A DNA stretch of 64,000 bases from Carettochelys insculpta (taxonomy: Eukaryota > Chordata > Testudines > Carettochelyidae), in assembly GCF_033958435.1 (NCBI RefSeq), contig NC_134137.1:121618001-121682000 (forward strand). The letters are read 5' to 3'. Below the pieces are notes generated by a model. It searched no databases and was not told where the DNA came from. It saw only the letters and a list, made by a program, of their open reading frames with translations. Both the position numbers and the translations under genes were made by a program. Below are positions 11,001-26,000 of this stretch, one piece after another. The stretch's first letter is position 1; each line of letters begins with the position of its first letter.

Positions 11001-14000
11001 AATGAAGAAGCACTATACTTTATGTACTTAGTCTGGAAAACTAACATTATGCTCTGACACAGTATGCAAAATGTGTTGTGATTTCTTGTTATACCACATA
11101 AGTTTTATTGTCAGAGAACTGTTTGATTTCTCAAAGTAATTCAGTGATGACAACAAACATTTTTGCAAACTTTATTGATTAGCATCTTTTTATCAAAAAG
11201 GTAGAAACTCCAGTTTCAATTTTTGTAACTTTTTTAGTATTTATTTTCCAGTATACTTTATTATACTGTATTAGTTTTGAAGCAACATTTCTGAAGCTTT
11301 AAGTCCGCGTTATCAAAGTTCCTAGTAGAAAGAAACCAGCATAGTTAGTTATTTTTAGTTACAGGCAGATGAACTTTTTAGTTTTTCATGTATTTTGCAA
11401 GCCATTTGGAAATGTAAATGTAGCAATAAATATATATACTGTACTTTTCACTGCCATATAAGAAGGGCCAGGCTGGGTCAGACCAATGGTCCACCTAGCC
11501 CAGTATCCCGTCATCTGATGGTGACCACTGCCATGTGTATTGGCTGGAATTCTAAGTTGCTTTAAAGATACTGAGGCATTTAGACTGGGCTTTTCAAAGA
11601 TAGCTCACTTTCTCTCACATACCCTTCCCTTCACAAAACATTATTTTTTATTGTTAAAATGCAAAATAAATATGAATAATCCAACATTTCAAATTTTGGA
11701 AAAAGTTAATATATAAACATAAATTTATATTAAGTATGTTGTCCTCAAGCATTCCCTTCTTTAAGTGTGTGCTAATTTGCAGTTTGTAATATAAGATGAT
11801 TTAGTACTACTTTGGAAAAATGTCTTGGCCGAAATGTCTATTAGTGGTTTGATGTGTTTTTTTTTTCACCCATACAGAGCTATTCTATCTTTCTCATAAA
11901 TTGGTGGATTTGTACCCAAATAATCCTGTAAGTTGTTATAAGATCCAATACAATTTGTTCTTTCTGCTTTGCATAAGTAAAATCAAAAGAAATTGTTATT
12001 TAATAATCTGTTTGAGCAACCAGAATTTCAGACTCAGGAAGTGATTTGATGAAAATATTTAATTTTTTTTGTGCTGTCCCATATTTTTTAAATTGACAGT
12101 TCATTTAGAATAAAAAATATTTCTTCGTATAAAATATATAAAACTTGTAGAATTTAGTGCTGATGGAGGTAATGAAAACAGGTATTCCATATAAATTTAA
12201 AAAAAGATCATTTTACTTTTACTGTCATTACTATTTTAGCTTGAGTAACTAAAAATGTCTTGTTTCAGTGTTTCAAATTATTTGCAGCAGGCATGTTCAG
12301 AAATATTTAATAATTGACATTCCTTCAATATTTTATGTTGGTGAGACTGCGTTTTTTTCTGGCTATCACTACATTATAATTTTAGTCGCAACTACTTCTG
12401 TAAAAGAATGAGTGAGTTGAAGGCTTTCTTGGTTGCCCTCCCTGGGACAATATTGTATTGTGTGCTCCTTTATAATTCTTGTCTGCAATAATGTCTCATT
12501 TTTAAGATAAATCAGACTATTAATCCTTGGGCTTTATTTCAAGAACATTCTCATTCATTGAGAAATTAGAAATGCAGTCCTGTATCACTTTAAAAAATTA
12601 ACTGTTTATATATTAGGTGGGACAGACCCACTTCTTCAGATCTGGAGAATAACTGATAACAGAGAGATAAATGTCATCAGGATTATTTCTTCCATTTTCT
12701 TTTTCTGTCAATAGGATGATCATCTGTCTTGTTTTGGGCAGGACAACCTCATATTTTGGGTGCCATCCCAGTGTCCCAATTTATTCTGCAAAAGGGGCTA
12801 ATTTTCTCATATTCCCCTTTTTTAGGAGGTGGCTGCTGCCTGGCTTCCCCCAGCTGGGGGAGCTGGACCATGTGGCTGCCCCCTGGCTTCCTCCTACTGG
12901 GGAAACCAGACCTGTGCAACCGGGTGGGTGGAGCTGGGAGCCAGACCCTTGCGGCTGCTGCCCAGCTTCCCCTGGTGCGTGAGAGCCTGATTGGTGTGTC
13001 TCCCACCAGCCTTCCTGCAGTCATGGGGCATCTGAGAACCGCAGCTGCTCCTCCCAACCCCCACAGCAGGTAGAGTGACCATCCGTCGCATTTTAGCTAG
13101 GATGCCCCTATGTCCCATATATGGCTGGGGGATATAGCATCACCCTATCTATCAGTTCTTTTTCTCTGTGTCTGAAGAATTGTCTGTCCCACCAAAGCTC
13201 ATCACCTAATAAATAATATTGTTAGTCTTTAAGGTTCTACAGGACTGTTTTTGTTTTGTTTTGTGAAGGTACAGGCTAAGATGGCTACCTACCTCTCTGA
13301 GACTATTGGGAAATAAGTTTGTATGTCATTGACATCAACTTGAATTACTGTTTTTTCTAGAATCGGGATGTGGGAAGCCATGTTGAAAGGGGTTACATTT
13401 TGCAGTGAGTAAAGTTTAAGGTTACGTCACAGAAGCCATCTTCCAGAGATTTCCATTACCTTTTCTGCTTCAGCCATGGAACTGGAGCTGTCAGCTGATA
13501 CAGCTCTGCAGTTCCCAGCCCTGCCACGCCTGGCCATAGCAGGTGTCCCCTGTAACTCCCAGCCACTGTGGGTCACGGAGGGGCCCTCTGAAATTCTCAG
13601 CTGCTGTCAGAAGGAAGCAGGCCCAGAGCTATGACAGTAATTAAACATGGATTGGAAAGCAGTCCTTTCAAAGCAGGCATTAGATATATGCTCCAGAGTG
13701 GGGGAGTAGTTTTGCATGTATATGAACAGAACTGCAAATAGTAGCATTGCAGATTCCTGTTATGGAATCAGGTAATCTGGCTTACTCTGGGATAGTGAGC
13801 ACTAAGGCTGTTAAGTACTGACACTCCTGTCATAACATGTCTCATTCCTAAAGTTGAAATTCTGTCATGGTAATTTTTAGTAAAAGTCACAGAGAGGTCA
13901 TGGGTAATAAATAAAACTTCACAGAAGCCTATGATCTATCCCTGACTTTTACTAAAAATAACTGGGACAAAGTGGGAAGGTGGGGAGCTCAACACCCACT

Positions 14001-17000
14001 ACTGCCATGGTTCTGTGTACATGAACTTCTCTCATGTCTTCCCACTCGCAACCTTGCAAGGAAGTGAAAAGTAGATAAGGCTACAGTAGCTCTCTGTTTT
14101 TACAACTATCACCTGTTGCAAGAGTAAATTAATGAAAAGTGTCCTGTTAAACTGGGTTTGCCTTCAGTGCATCACTGTAATGGAAATACAGTTACACATA
14201 TGATGTTCCTTGCTCTGCATTGGGCTTACTTGTGTTTGTCTGCTGAGACTGACTGGATTGTGGTAACAACAAGAAGTCCTGTGGCACCTTATAGACTAAC
14301 ATATTTTGGAGCATGAGCTTTTGTGGGCAAAGACCCACTTCATGCCACAGGACTTCTTGTTGTTTTTGAAGATACAGACTAACTCAGCTACCCCTCTGGA
14401 TTGTGTTGACTTTAGTTAGGTGCTTAATAGTCATTGAAAATAATTTGCAGTTGGTGCCTTTGAATATCACGCTGTAAATCTTTCATCTAATTATAATGGC
14501 TGGGAGGAAAACAATACACTCAGAATTTCCCCCCTCTTTTCCATTTTTTCTGAGGGCTAGTCTGAACATGAAGGTTTTCTTTTCAGCTCTTCTGTATGTA
14601 AACAGAGGACCTTAATTCATTTTGAGCCCTATTTTAAATGAGGCTTTAAATGGATGAGTTACCAATTTGTTTTTAGTGGAAACAGCTAGCTATGTGAATC
14701 AATGCTGCTATGATAATTTAAAACTCTGAGAGTGATGACTTTAAGCAAAATATTGTAACTTCTTTGAATGCTGTTTGTTCCCTGTTTTGTATCATTATTT
14801 GTCTGAGTCATTTTTGTCATCTCCTCTACTCTTAGTATTGTTATTTTGAAATTGATGTTTAGGTCTCATGGTTTGCAGTAGGATGTTACTATCTCATGGT
14901 TGGCCACAAGAATGAACATGCCAGAAGATACCTCAGGTAAAAGCTTAACTTCATATACAGTTATATTAGCTTTGTTAGTATATTGCTTATGATTTGTTAG
15001 GTCAGTTTTATTCAGGGTTTAATTTTCAAAATAAAGAATAGTTTAACTATAAAAGCATTACATGAGATTTCATTGTAAATAAATACAAAAACCTAGGAAT
15101 CCTGGCTGTTTTATGTCCCCTTAGTCTAGTCTAAGTATGTGTCTATCTTACACAGCTTATAGCAACAAGGTTGTGTTGACACAGCCTTGTTGCTAAATGT
15201 CGGTGCATGTGAATCGTTTTGTCTATACTTTTTTTCTTGGGATGTGGGATACTTTCATCTGCACGCTACAAGCTGAGCTCTGGGCATTCCTATGTTTCTA
15301 ATTTAATCTCTTTGGGTACAAAGTGGCAAGAAAACAAGGAACACAGACTCAGCAAATTCTCAATTTATTTTTAAAGCACGTGAGCATTACAGATTTTTTT
15401 AAAAATATAAGTTCTGAGATGCACCTTCACCTACTCTGATTTTTACCACTGCTGTGAGTCAGAAATTTGTCAGTGTTTCAAGCTGGGCAGAGTCCATCCA
15501 GTTCCCTATCTCCTTTGTGTCTGTCTTGTGGTGATGGCTGGCCCCTTTCACAGAGTCTCTACTTTTATATAGGGCCTGAGTTTCTGTGATGTATGTTGAA
15601 ATTGAGACACTCCAGTCATGCTTGTCCCCTTTTGTGAGCAGAGATTCGGGATGTGACTCAGTAGTTGGCAGATGATCAAAGCTGATGACCCTAAATTGCA
15701 GTCTTCATGGCTTTTTGGTGATGTTCCATCAATGAATTGTCTCCCCCGGCCCCCAGGCAGGGTTGCTATCTGGAATCGAGAATAATAGGTTTATCTTAAC
15801 CCAGCCTAGACTTTGCAGTCATATAGTCTTGGTGTGGAAACGTTGCTTATGTCTACACTTACAGGTTGCACTTTCCTGGTCTGGCTCCCTCAGGACCTCA
15901 GTGGTCTCAACAAGGGATTTTTCTGGATCAAGAGAGGTGAATGGCTCCCTGTCCCGGGCTGCCCACTGCTTACTTGCTGCAGTGGGCTCCCTAGCTCCAG
16001 GCAGGGCATCTGGCTCCCCAGATTCTGACTCAATGCTGGACTGCCAGGGGATGTCAGCTCGCAAGCCCTGGCTCCATGCTGGGGGACGCCAGCCTCCTGG
16101 CTCTGCGCCAGAGGATGCCAGGACCCTGGCCATAGCTCTACGTGAGGCTGGTGGTGGGAGGATACCAGCACACTGGCTCCAGCCCCAGCTATGCGCAGTG
16201 CTGCGAGGGGGTGCTGGTGCTCCAGCCTCAGTCCCCTGCGGGGCTGCTGGGAGATGTTGGTGCCCTGGCTCCCGCGGGGCTTCCAGGGAACACCACCTCT
16301 GGCTCTGACCCCACTGCCTCCTGTGGGGCTGCTGGGAGGCCAGCTTGGGTGCCCTCCTGCCCAGGCCCTCTAGTCCAGGGACTTCTCTCGTCCTGCCAGA
16401 CTAGGGATGTTGCCAGACCAGAGAATACTGGTTTTCAGAGTTGGAACCTGTACTAGTTTATAGCAGCACAGCTGTATTACGCTGTTGGGAGAGTGCTCTC
16501 CTATCATTGTAATAAAACCTGCTTAATGTGTGGTTGTTGCTACGTTGCAAGGAGAGCTGCCTTACTTACTTACTTATCTGCTGACTTATGATGTGCAAAG
16601 TTGTGCCTATGCCAACAAAACTTGGCATTGTTCAGGAGTAGGTTCTTTCACATCCCTGAGTGACAGAAGTTTTGCCAGCATAGTGCTAGTGTAGACATGG
16701 CCTAAAGACAGCTTAAAAACTTCATAATATGATATTACCATTTTCTGCTTTTACATGTTGTGGCAGGGTCAGTCTCGCTCCTGGGCTCTTACCCCTTTTC
16801 TTCTCACAGCCCCACAGGTAATCTGGGTACTGTGATTTGGCCCCATGTGTCCTAGCTGCAATTTGGATTTCTGTCCCTTGTCTGAAGAGGGCTGGGGTAG
16901 GGGCCCTTGGTCTGCCTGAGTTGGATGAGAAGTCCTCTCCAGCATGTGGTCATCTTGCAGGAGGAGAGACCAAACAGTCTCTGTGGGAACTGTTCCCCTC

Positions 17001-20000
17001 CCCTGCTTTCTCTGACAATGTTTGCATTCTTCTCAGCTTTCTAACTCTCACTGTATCTGTTGTTGGTTCCTCACCTCACTCCAACTTCCTTTTCCGCTCT
17101 TTTCCCCATCTCCCACCAAAGAAGGCTTTTTAAAGGTCACCTGGCAGCCTCAAGTGAGTTCAGCTGGTCCTAATAGATTTATAGCAGCCCCTTCTCAGCT
17201 GTTTTCACAGTTCCGCTGCTCCTCTCTCCCCTTCCAAGCTAGCCCTCTGACCTAAACCTGTCACAATGGGTAACATTACACTGCATGAATGGAGATGGAT
17301 TTTCTAATATGATTGGTATTCTTTTGGCTTTTTGTTGGTATCTTTGCTTTAAGATTTATTTTATGTATAGCTTTGTTTTAAAAAAAAACCCAATACTATT
17401 TTTGCATGCATTCATACTCAAGTTGTTAGTTCCTTGCAGTAAGAATTTAGTTTGTCAGTTTATCTTTGGTGTTTCACTGCATACACTTAACAACACTGTC
17501 TAAATAATATAGTTCAGTTGAGAAAATGAATACATTCTCTTAATGTGAAGTAAGCTGTGTCAAAAGCTATGATTTCACCAGTTTGATAAACTTTTAGAAT
17601 CAAATTTCTTTAGACACTATTAGATTAGTACAAATTTATTAAATATATGTATGAATACACAGGATGTTTATACTTCTGCAGACTTATTGCTTAAGTGTTT
17701 TATTAAAATGACTATAATGTATTTCAGATGTACTTTTAAATTTTTTTGGTCTACTCTGTGTGTATGTGTGTTTCAGCAAAGCCACTACACTTGAGAGAAC
17801 CTATGGACCAGCTTGGATAGCATACGGACATTCATTTGCAGTTGAAAGTGAGCATGATCAAGCAATGGCTGCTTACTTCACTGCAGCACAGCTGATGAAA
17901 GGGTATGTCATTTTGCATTGGATGAAATTCAGCTTAAAACCTTTCCACTTATGAATATTCATTTATTAATCTACATAAGTTATTTCATCAGTAAAAATTA
18001 TATTTTACTCAAAGGGAAACTTCAGTACCAAGCAAACTGATGATTGAAACTACTAGTAAAGAATAGAATTATCAGACACATAGAAAACATGATTTGTTGG
18101 GGAAAAGTCAACATGTTTTTTGTAAAGGAAAATTGCCTCAACAATCTACTAGAATTCTCTGAAGGGATCAACAAACACGTGGACAAGGAGGATCCAGTGG
18201 ATAGAATGTACTTAGTTTTTCAGAAATCTTTTGACAAGGTTCCTCACCAAAGGCTCTTAAGCAAAATAAACTATAATGAGAAAAGAGCGAAGGCCCTCCC
18301 TTAGATCAGTAACTAGTTAAGAGATAGGAAACAAAGGGTAGGAATAAACGGTCAGTTCTTAGAATGGAGATAAGTAAATAGAGGTGATTTGTTTTTTTAT
18401 TTCTCCTGGTGGGTAATTCAGGTTTATGGATATTTGGTAGAGATCTTGTAGTTTTCAGTCTCTGTCAGTAGGATCAGAGCAAATGTGATTGTACCTAAGG
18501 GCTTGACTGTAAACAATGGATCTAGTTGTGTATGCAGGATGGAAGCTAGAGGCGTGTAGGTAAGTATAGCAATCAGTGGGTTTCTGGTAGAGTGTGGTAC
18601 CGATCAGGCCATCCTTGATTTGTACTGTAGTGTCCAGGAAATGTTTATCTCACATGGAGTAGTCAAGGCATAAGTTGATGGTGGGGTGCAGATTGTTAAA
18701 GTCTCTGTGGAATTCTTCCAGAGTCTCTGTACCATGGGTCCAAATCATAAAGATGTTGTCAATGTATCGTAAGTAAAGGAGGGGCAATAGGGGACGAGAG
18801 CTGAGGAATTGTTGTTCCAGCACAGCCATAAATATATTAGCATATTGTGGGGCCATGCAGGTACCCACAGCGGTTCCACTAACCTGGAGGTATAAATTGT
18901 CCCCAAATCGGAAATAATTGTGGGTGAGAACAAAGTTACAGAGGTCGGACACCAGGTTGGCTGTGGTGACATCAAGGATAGTATTCCTTATCGCTTGTAA
19001 TCCATCTTCATGTGGTATATTAGTGTACAGAGCCTCTACATCCATGGTGGCAAGGATGCTGTTGTCAGGAACTTTTCCGATGTTTTGTAATTTCCTCAGA
19101 AAGTCAGTGGTATCTCGGAGAGAGCTGGGAGTGTTGGTGGCCTAGGGTTTGAGGAGGGAGTCCACATAACTGGATAGTCTGATGGTAAGGGTGCCAATAC
19201 CCGAAATGATAGAGTGTCTGGAGTTTCCAGGTTTGTGGATTTTGAGAAGTAAATAGAATAATCCAGCCTGGGGCTCAGATGGTGCGTCTGAGTGAATAAG
19301 GTCCCAAGTTTCAGCAGGGAGTTCCTTAAGTAGTTGTAATTTTTTTGGAATTCCAAAGTGGGATCAGAGGAGAGAGGTCTGTAAAATGTGGTGTTGGAGA
19401 GTTGTCTGGCTGCCTCCTGTTCATAGTCTGACTTATTCATGACGACAACAGCACCCCCTTCGTCAGCTGGTTTGATTATAATGTCTGGAACTTTAATAGC
19501 CGTTTGGAAAGGGAGGCTGGTGAACTCTCTCTTGTATTCAAGTTTGACACGTTAACATGTGGTTTGAACTGGGATGGCAATTATCTGTGTCTTTATAAGA
19601 ACTCTTTTACCTACTTTGCTTTATCTAATTCTTGATTCCCCGCCCCCCTTCTGCCCTTCTGCTATCTGGTCTGCTCACCTTGATATGATTTGTCAACCTT
19701 GATTACTATTTTTGGTTCTCTGTGCCTTAAATATTGAGTCTGTTCTGGTATGGCTATGATCTGAATAAGTGGATCAGTCCCATGAAAGCTCATCACTTAA
19801 TAAATTATTTTGTTAGTCTTTAAAGTGCTACTGGACTGCTTTTTTTGTTTTGATAGTATATAGACTAGCACAGCTATCTCTTTGGTTATTGTTCGTTAGC
19901 TTGTTTACAATACTTGTGAAAAGAGCAGTTTATGGCAAATCCCAGATCTCTGAGCTATGAGTAAAGTCCCTCTATAGGGGATTTGTTCCTCTGATAGATA

Positions 20001-23000
20001 CCTAAAATGTATGCCTTTACTGCCTGGTTGAGCAACACATTGTTGCTAAGTGTGTGATTTGCAAGTCCTTCAAGAAGCAAGCACAAAAGTAGAGGCAGTT
20101 CATACTGAAGCTTTTTTTTGTGAAAAGGTCCAGGAGAGCTGTGTCTGACTCAGATCATGAACTTGATACAGAGGCTTCTGTTTCCACAGCTTATCTCTCC
20201 CGTTCTCCTGTCACAAGAAAGGTGACATTAACAAGCATTGTAGACTGTGGGGGAGGGAGTGGTTGATGTGATACATCTTGATTTTAATAAGGGTTTTGTT
20301 TCGGTCTTACATGATCTCATAAACTAGAGAATATAGCATGAGGTAGGTGTGTACCAAGTTGAAAAATTGTTTCCAGAGACTATTTATCAGTGGTTTACCA
20401 ACATGCTGGAAGGGCATACCAAGCCGGGTCCCATAGGGATTGGTCAAGGGTCCAATTCTGTGGACTATCTTCATAAACAATTTAGATAATGGCACAGAAA
20501 GTATGCTTAACGTTTATGGATGATACCAAGCTGGAAGGGGTTGCAAGTCCTTGGAGGGCAAGATTAAAATTCAAAATTATATGGACAAACTGGAGAAATG
20601 ATGTGAAATAAATGGGACCAAATTCAATAAAGAAAAATGCAAAATACTCCTCTTAGGCAGGAATAAACATTTGCACACATGCAAAATGGGAAATGACTGC
20701 TTAGGAAGGAGTATTGCAGAAAGGAATTTAGAGGTTATAGTGCATCATATGCTAACAATGAGTCAATAGCGTAACGCTGTTGGAAAAAAAAATCAAATAT
20801 TACCTAAGTGGTAGCAGGAGTGTCGTAAGCAAGACACAGGGAGTAATTCTAATATAAGGGCCGTGTCTACACTAGCCAAAAACTTCGGAATGGCCATGGA
20901 AGTGGCCATTTCGAAGTTTACTAATGAAGTGCTGAAATACATATTCAGTGCCTCATTAGAATGCGGGCGGCCGCAGCACTTCGAATTGACGCGGCTCACC
21001 ACTGTGTGGCTCGTCCAGATGGGGCTCCTTTTCGAAAGGACCCCGGCTACTTTGAAGTCCCCTTATTCCTATCTGCTGTCAATTTCGAAGTGCCGCAGCA
21101 GCCTGCATTCTAATGAGGTGCTGAATATGTATTTCAGCGCTTCATTAGCAAACTTTGAAATGGCTATTTGCATGGCCATTCCGAAGTTTTTGGCTAGTGT
21201 AGACATAGCTAAGGTCTCAGCTGGACTACCATGTTCAGTACCAGGTGCCTCATTTCGGGAAGGATGTGGACAAATGGGAGAAAGTCCAGATGAGAGTAGC
21301 AAAAATGATAGATAATCTAGGAAATGTGACCTATGAGAAGAAGGCTGAAAGAACTGGATTTGTTTAATCTGGAGGAAAGACAACCTGGGGGTGAAGGCGA
21401 TGGTGGTTTGATATGATGTGTTCTTGACAAATCCACATTGACTTTTACTTATCACCTTCTTATCTGGTAGGTGTTGCAGACTTATTGCTCCATTATTTTT
21501 CTGGGTACTGAAGTTAAGATGACTCATGTGTAATTCAATGTCAATGTACTATTCCAATAATATTAGATTAACTCTTATCCTTAAAGCACTTGGCACTATC
21601 ACTTCAATCAAAATCCATTTGGCTGCATTCCATTCCGTATCTGCATTCCATCCTCCAATAGGAGGTACAATTTTTTTCTCTTCCATCTGTAAATAAATTT
21701 ATGGATGGACTTCTCCATGTTTTTCTTCCCGTGAGAAAAATCAATATAGGACTTAAATTTAGTGCTCTTTTGCTTAGGGTTTCCCCTCACCTCCTTTGAA
21801 CCTCTATCAAATTATGCAGTTGCTCTGCTACCACTGAAAGTAGCATTTTTGGTGGCAATTACGTCATCTTGTAGACGAAGCAGATTACAAGCCCTAATGT
21901 ACGGTTTTCCATATGGCTAGGGTAACTATGAGACTGCATCCATCATTTATTGCTGAGGTATTATCAGATTTTCATACCCATTCATTTGTCAACTTTTTTC
22001 AAAAATCTTGTTCTTCACCTTTTGAATCTAAGTGGCATACTTCAGAATTGAGAAGACTGCTATTATATTATCTAGAGAGAGCTAGATCTTTTTATAAATT
22101 TTCATGACTTTTTGTTGCTTGCAGTGGTAAATGAAAAGGGATGATTGTTTCATTATAAAGACTTTCAAAATGGGTGTCCAATTGTATTAGAACTGCTTAT
22201 GATATTAGTAAGAAGAGTCCTCCATCAGACATCCAAGTTTGCTCCCCCAGCATGCATGGTACATACATAAATAGCATATTAAGTCAGGTTCTAAAGTAGG
22301 AAATATGTAGAATGTCTAACTGGTCTTCATCTCATGTATTTACAAAACGTTATTGTTAGTCACCAGTTCAAGATCTGATGCCCATTTTGGAAGAACTTTT
22401 ACAATCTTTTTTCCATATAACTCTTAGCTCCCAGGTCTTTAAAGATGAGTGCTATCTTATCACCGTAAGTGGAGTCATCTGTGCCGTAGCTCAAACAATA
22501 AAGAAAGGGGCTGCTGTTCTGCAAAAAGTTCTGCACATATGCATCCCACAACCCATCTCTGCAACTCAGAGTCTTATGAATGAGGATTTTGGTCAGTGAA
22601 GGAAATGAGTCATGGTGGTTGTCACTGTGCCCTTTATGCCCTGGGTGTGTGTGTTGGGGTGGTGCGGGGATCAAAGGGTACATGTGTTACCCATGGATAC
22701 TGCTAGTGAAAATGTTTTTAAATCTTATACTGGGGCACATGGGTAGTATCAGTGAGATCTGCATGAGAACATGTCAAAGAACCACAGTCACTATCAGGTA
22801 AGTAACTGTTCTTTTAAAGTTTTTTCTGTTTAAAGTGTTTTTTAATTTAAGCTACACCTATAAAATAACATATAATTTAAATTTAAATGTTTTTAAGCAT
22901 TCTGGAAATCAGAATATTTTCATATAAGTAAATAAGTATATGAAACTTTTTTTTTCTTTTTTTATAGATGTCATTTGCCGATGCTCTATATTGGACTAGA

Positions 23001-26000
23001 ATATGGCTTGACTAACAATTCAAAATTAGCTGAAAGATTTTTCAGCCAAGCCTTAAGCATTGCACCTGAGGATCCTTTTGTTATGCATGAGGTTGGAGTG
23101 GTTGCATTTCAAAATGGAGAGTAAGTTTGGAAAAGGAGATAAAAAAGAAGTTACTATTAGTGTATATTCTTTTCCTAAGTGTAATAAAGTAACATATTTT
23201 GTTTCTGTTAAAGGGCTTATTTTGAGCTACAGAATAAGAAATTGCTTATGATTCTAGTTGGTATTGGCTCTGAAATCTTACTTGCCAAATTAGTTTCTCT
23301 TCTAAAGGGGAATTTTATCTGGTTGGATGTATTAAGGGACTGAGTCAGAAAATAATTTATACTTGGGGGTTACACATTCAGGAGACCCCTGACTTTGCAT
23401 AGGTTGCATTCCTAGGCAACCACGCGTAAGTCAAATTTTGCATAAGTTGGGACCAAGTGGGGGACGGTCCCTGCCACATTCAGGTCCCTGGTCCTGGCTG
23501 CGCCTGGCTCCTTGCTCCTATGAACAGCAGGGAGCCCAGAGCCAGGTACAGCAGTGCTGGTCAGCTTCCTGACTCCAGTGAATGGCAGGGAGCTGGGAAC
23601 CAGGTGGTAGCCTGGCTCCCAGCTCCCCTCTGCTTGCAGGAGGCAGGAAACTGACCCATGCTGCTGCACGGTTCAGTTTCTGGAGGGGAGCTGGGAGCCG
23701 GGCTGATGGCTGGTTCCCACTTACCGCCACTCATGATTTCGACTTGCATTATTTTAAGAAACACGTAAGTTAAAATCGTGTAAGTTAGGGGTCTACTGTA
23801 TATAGAACAGCCAGGCATCACATGAGATATTCACAGGCACAGAAGATACCATATGGTTCAAATACTATCTTTAACATCATAAAAGCAACATTCTTCGTTT
23901 TTTGGCAAACCACAAAGTACCAAGATGATTCCAGAGAGAGGGGAACAGCTTTTTAAAAGGTGTAATATGGTTTTGGTTGTTTGTGATCCATAGCCTGGTT
24001 ATTGGGAGCATTTAACATCCGTTTCTGGGCTGCACTCCGTTTTAATTTTTGCTGTGTAGATTTTTCTTTATGATCAACCATTTTTGTGTGTAAGGTGTTT
24101 GTCACTCAGCACATTTAATTAATGTGAATAAAATTATCTCTGCATAAATATTACAAAAGTTAACTTTTTTCTTTCCAATGCTGCTTATTTGGATATGTCA
24201 GGGGCTCTTGAATTCACTGCACCATGATGCCCTTCTGCCAACAAAAATTACTTCACAACCCAGGAGCAGGGACCAAAGCCTAAGCTCTCCCAAGCTCTCC
24301 TGCCCTCGATGTGGTGGTCAAAACCGAAGTGTCAGAGGTCTGGGCAGGAGGTCAAGAGCTGATGCTCAAGGGCTTCAGCCCCAGGCAGAGAGTTTGCAAC
24401 CTGAGCTCTGCTGGCCAGGACTGAAGCTGTATGTCTTTGGCTTCTGCCCTGGGCAGTGGAATTCAGGCTTCAGTCCCAGATTCCAGCAATTGTAAGACAG
24501 CCCTGGTAACCCCATTCAAATGGGGTCATGACCAACAGTTTGAGAAACACTGAGTTATGTCATTAGGAGTGGACTTTTGAATGACAACTGTTTTATAGAT
24601 ACTTTGTTGGTAATTCCAGTAAAGTTTTTTTTTTCTTATTTTAGCTGGAAAACTGCAGAAAAGTGGTTCCTTGATGCTTTAGAGAAAATTAAAGCTATTG
24701 GAAATGAGGTAATTTTTTAATTAATGCATATATAATTTTATGTAAATGAACCATTTATTAAAACTACAGGTCCTCCTGTTACATTGCCATATGTAACTGG
24801 AAACTTAGAATAAATGCAGTACATTCTGAGATACTGTCCTCCCTGATAACGTAGACTGTTACTTAAAATCTTTGTCCATTATCATTAAGTTCTGCCATCC
24901 AGAATTTTCATATTATACGTCATGCTTACCAGATGTTCCTTTTTACCCTTTTCCATAATACCTAGAACAACAAACCTTCAAATGAAATTAAAAAGCAACA
25001 GATTTAAAATGTAGTCCTATGTGCCTGTGTCATAACTGGGAGCACAATCCAGATCTGACTCCCACTTGTGTGCCTTCATTGTTAGACTGCACTCCTCCCC
25101 ATGCGATAGTTATAGTCTTTATGGTAAAGTTACAGTGCTTCTTGTGATGCTTAAGAGCATAAGTTAAACTCTACGATCAGAAAGAAATCTCCCTCCAGAT
25201 GTTAGTCTTTTATGTTTATGGCAACGTTATCCCTTCTTCAGAGGCATCTAATATCTACAGTAGGAGTTTTCAACCTGCAGACCGCATGTGATGCAGTCAG
25301 CACACAGCTGCAGTCCAGCTCAGCTGAGCATCGAAGGCCAGTCTGTGTGCCATAGTCCTCCAGGTTCCTAGCAGCCTGGGGCAATGGCGTCCAGGCTGCC
25401 CTGCTACTTTGCACTGTGGGGTTGGGGTCCAGGCTGCTGGCTGGCCCACTGGAGTCAGGAGTTTGGAGTTCCTGGTGAGCCCTTTGGGGTCAGTAGCCCC
25501 GATCTGGGGCAGCCAGCCAGTCCGGCAAGCTCCAGCATCCCTGACAGCCACCCAGCCATGTGAACACTGGGGCAACCACCTGGCAGTGCTCCAGAACATC
25601 CATGAGATTGAGGTCTGGGTTGCTGGTGACGTGCAGCCCAGGTAACGTTATTGTAATGAATTGACAGTCTTCTGTATTATAGGATGCTAAAACAGATGGA
25701 TCATTAGTCTTTTCTGGTGTTATAGTTACTTGTTTTAAAAGACGAATAATAAGTAAGAACCAGGTGACTTTTCAGACACACAATCTGTATTTATATGAAT
25801 ATATCTTGTAATTGAGAGAGGAAGGAAAAACTGCATAGGCAGATTTATTTCAACTTCTCTGAATTTTCCATGAGGCAACATTTAATCATTAGGGATCTGC
25901 TCCTGCAAGCATTTGCACAGATGCTTATGTTTATTCATGTGGTTTTGATAGGTTTACATATAGAAGTAACACCAGTAGAAGTTACATGAGTTTATTTAAA

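Noticed and set aside
15763..16308. A 181-codon open frame as a gene
   Set aside because: GC-rich repetitive sequence with equally long frames on other strands and frames; no domain, no splice context.
18650..19440. Telomerase-like or group II intron-like RT host gene
   Set aside because: The motif set (KPAD, LYTNIP, MAPxYAN, YIDN) is that of Penelope-like elements, with stops and an adjoining PLE 3' end.
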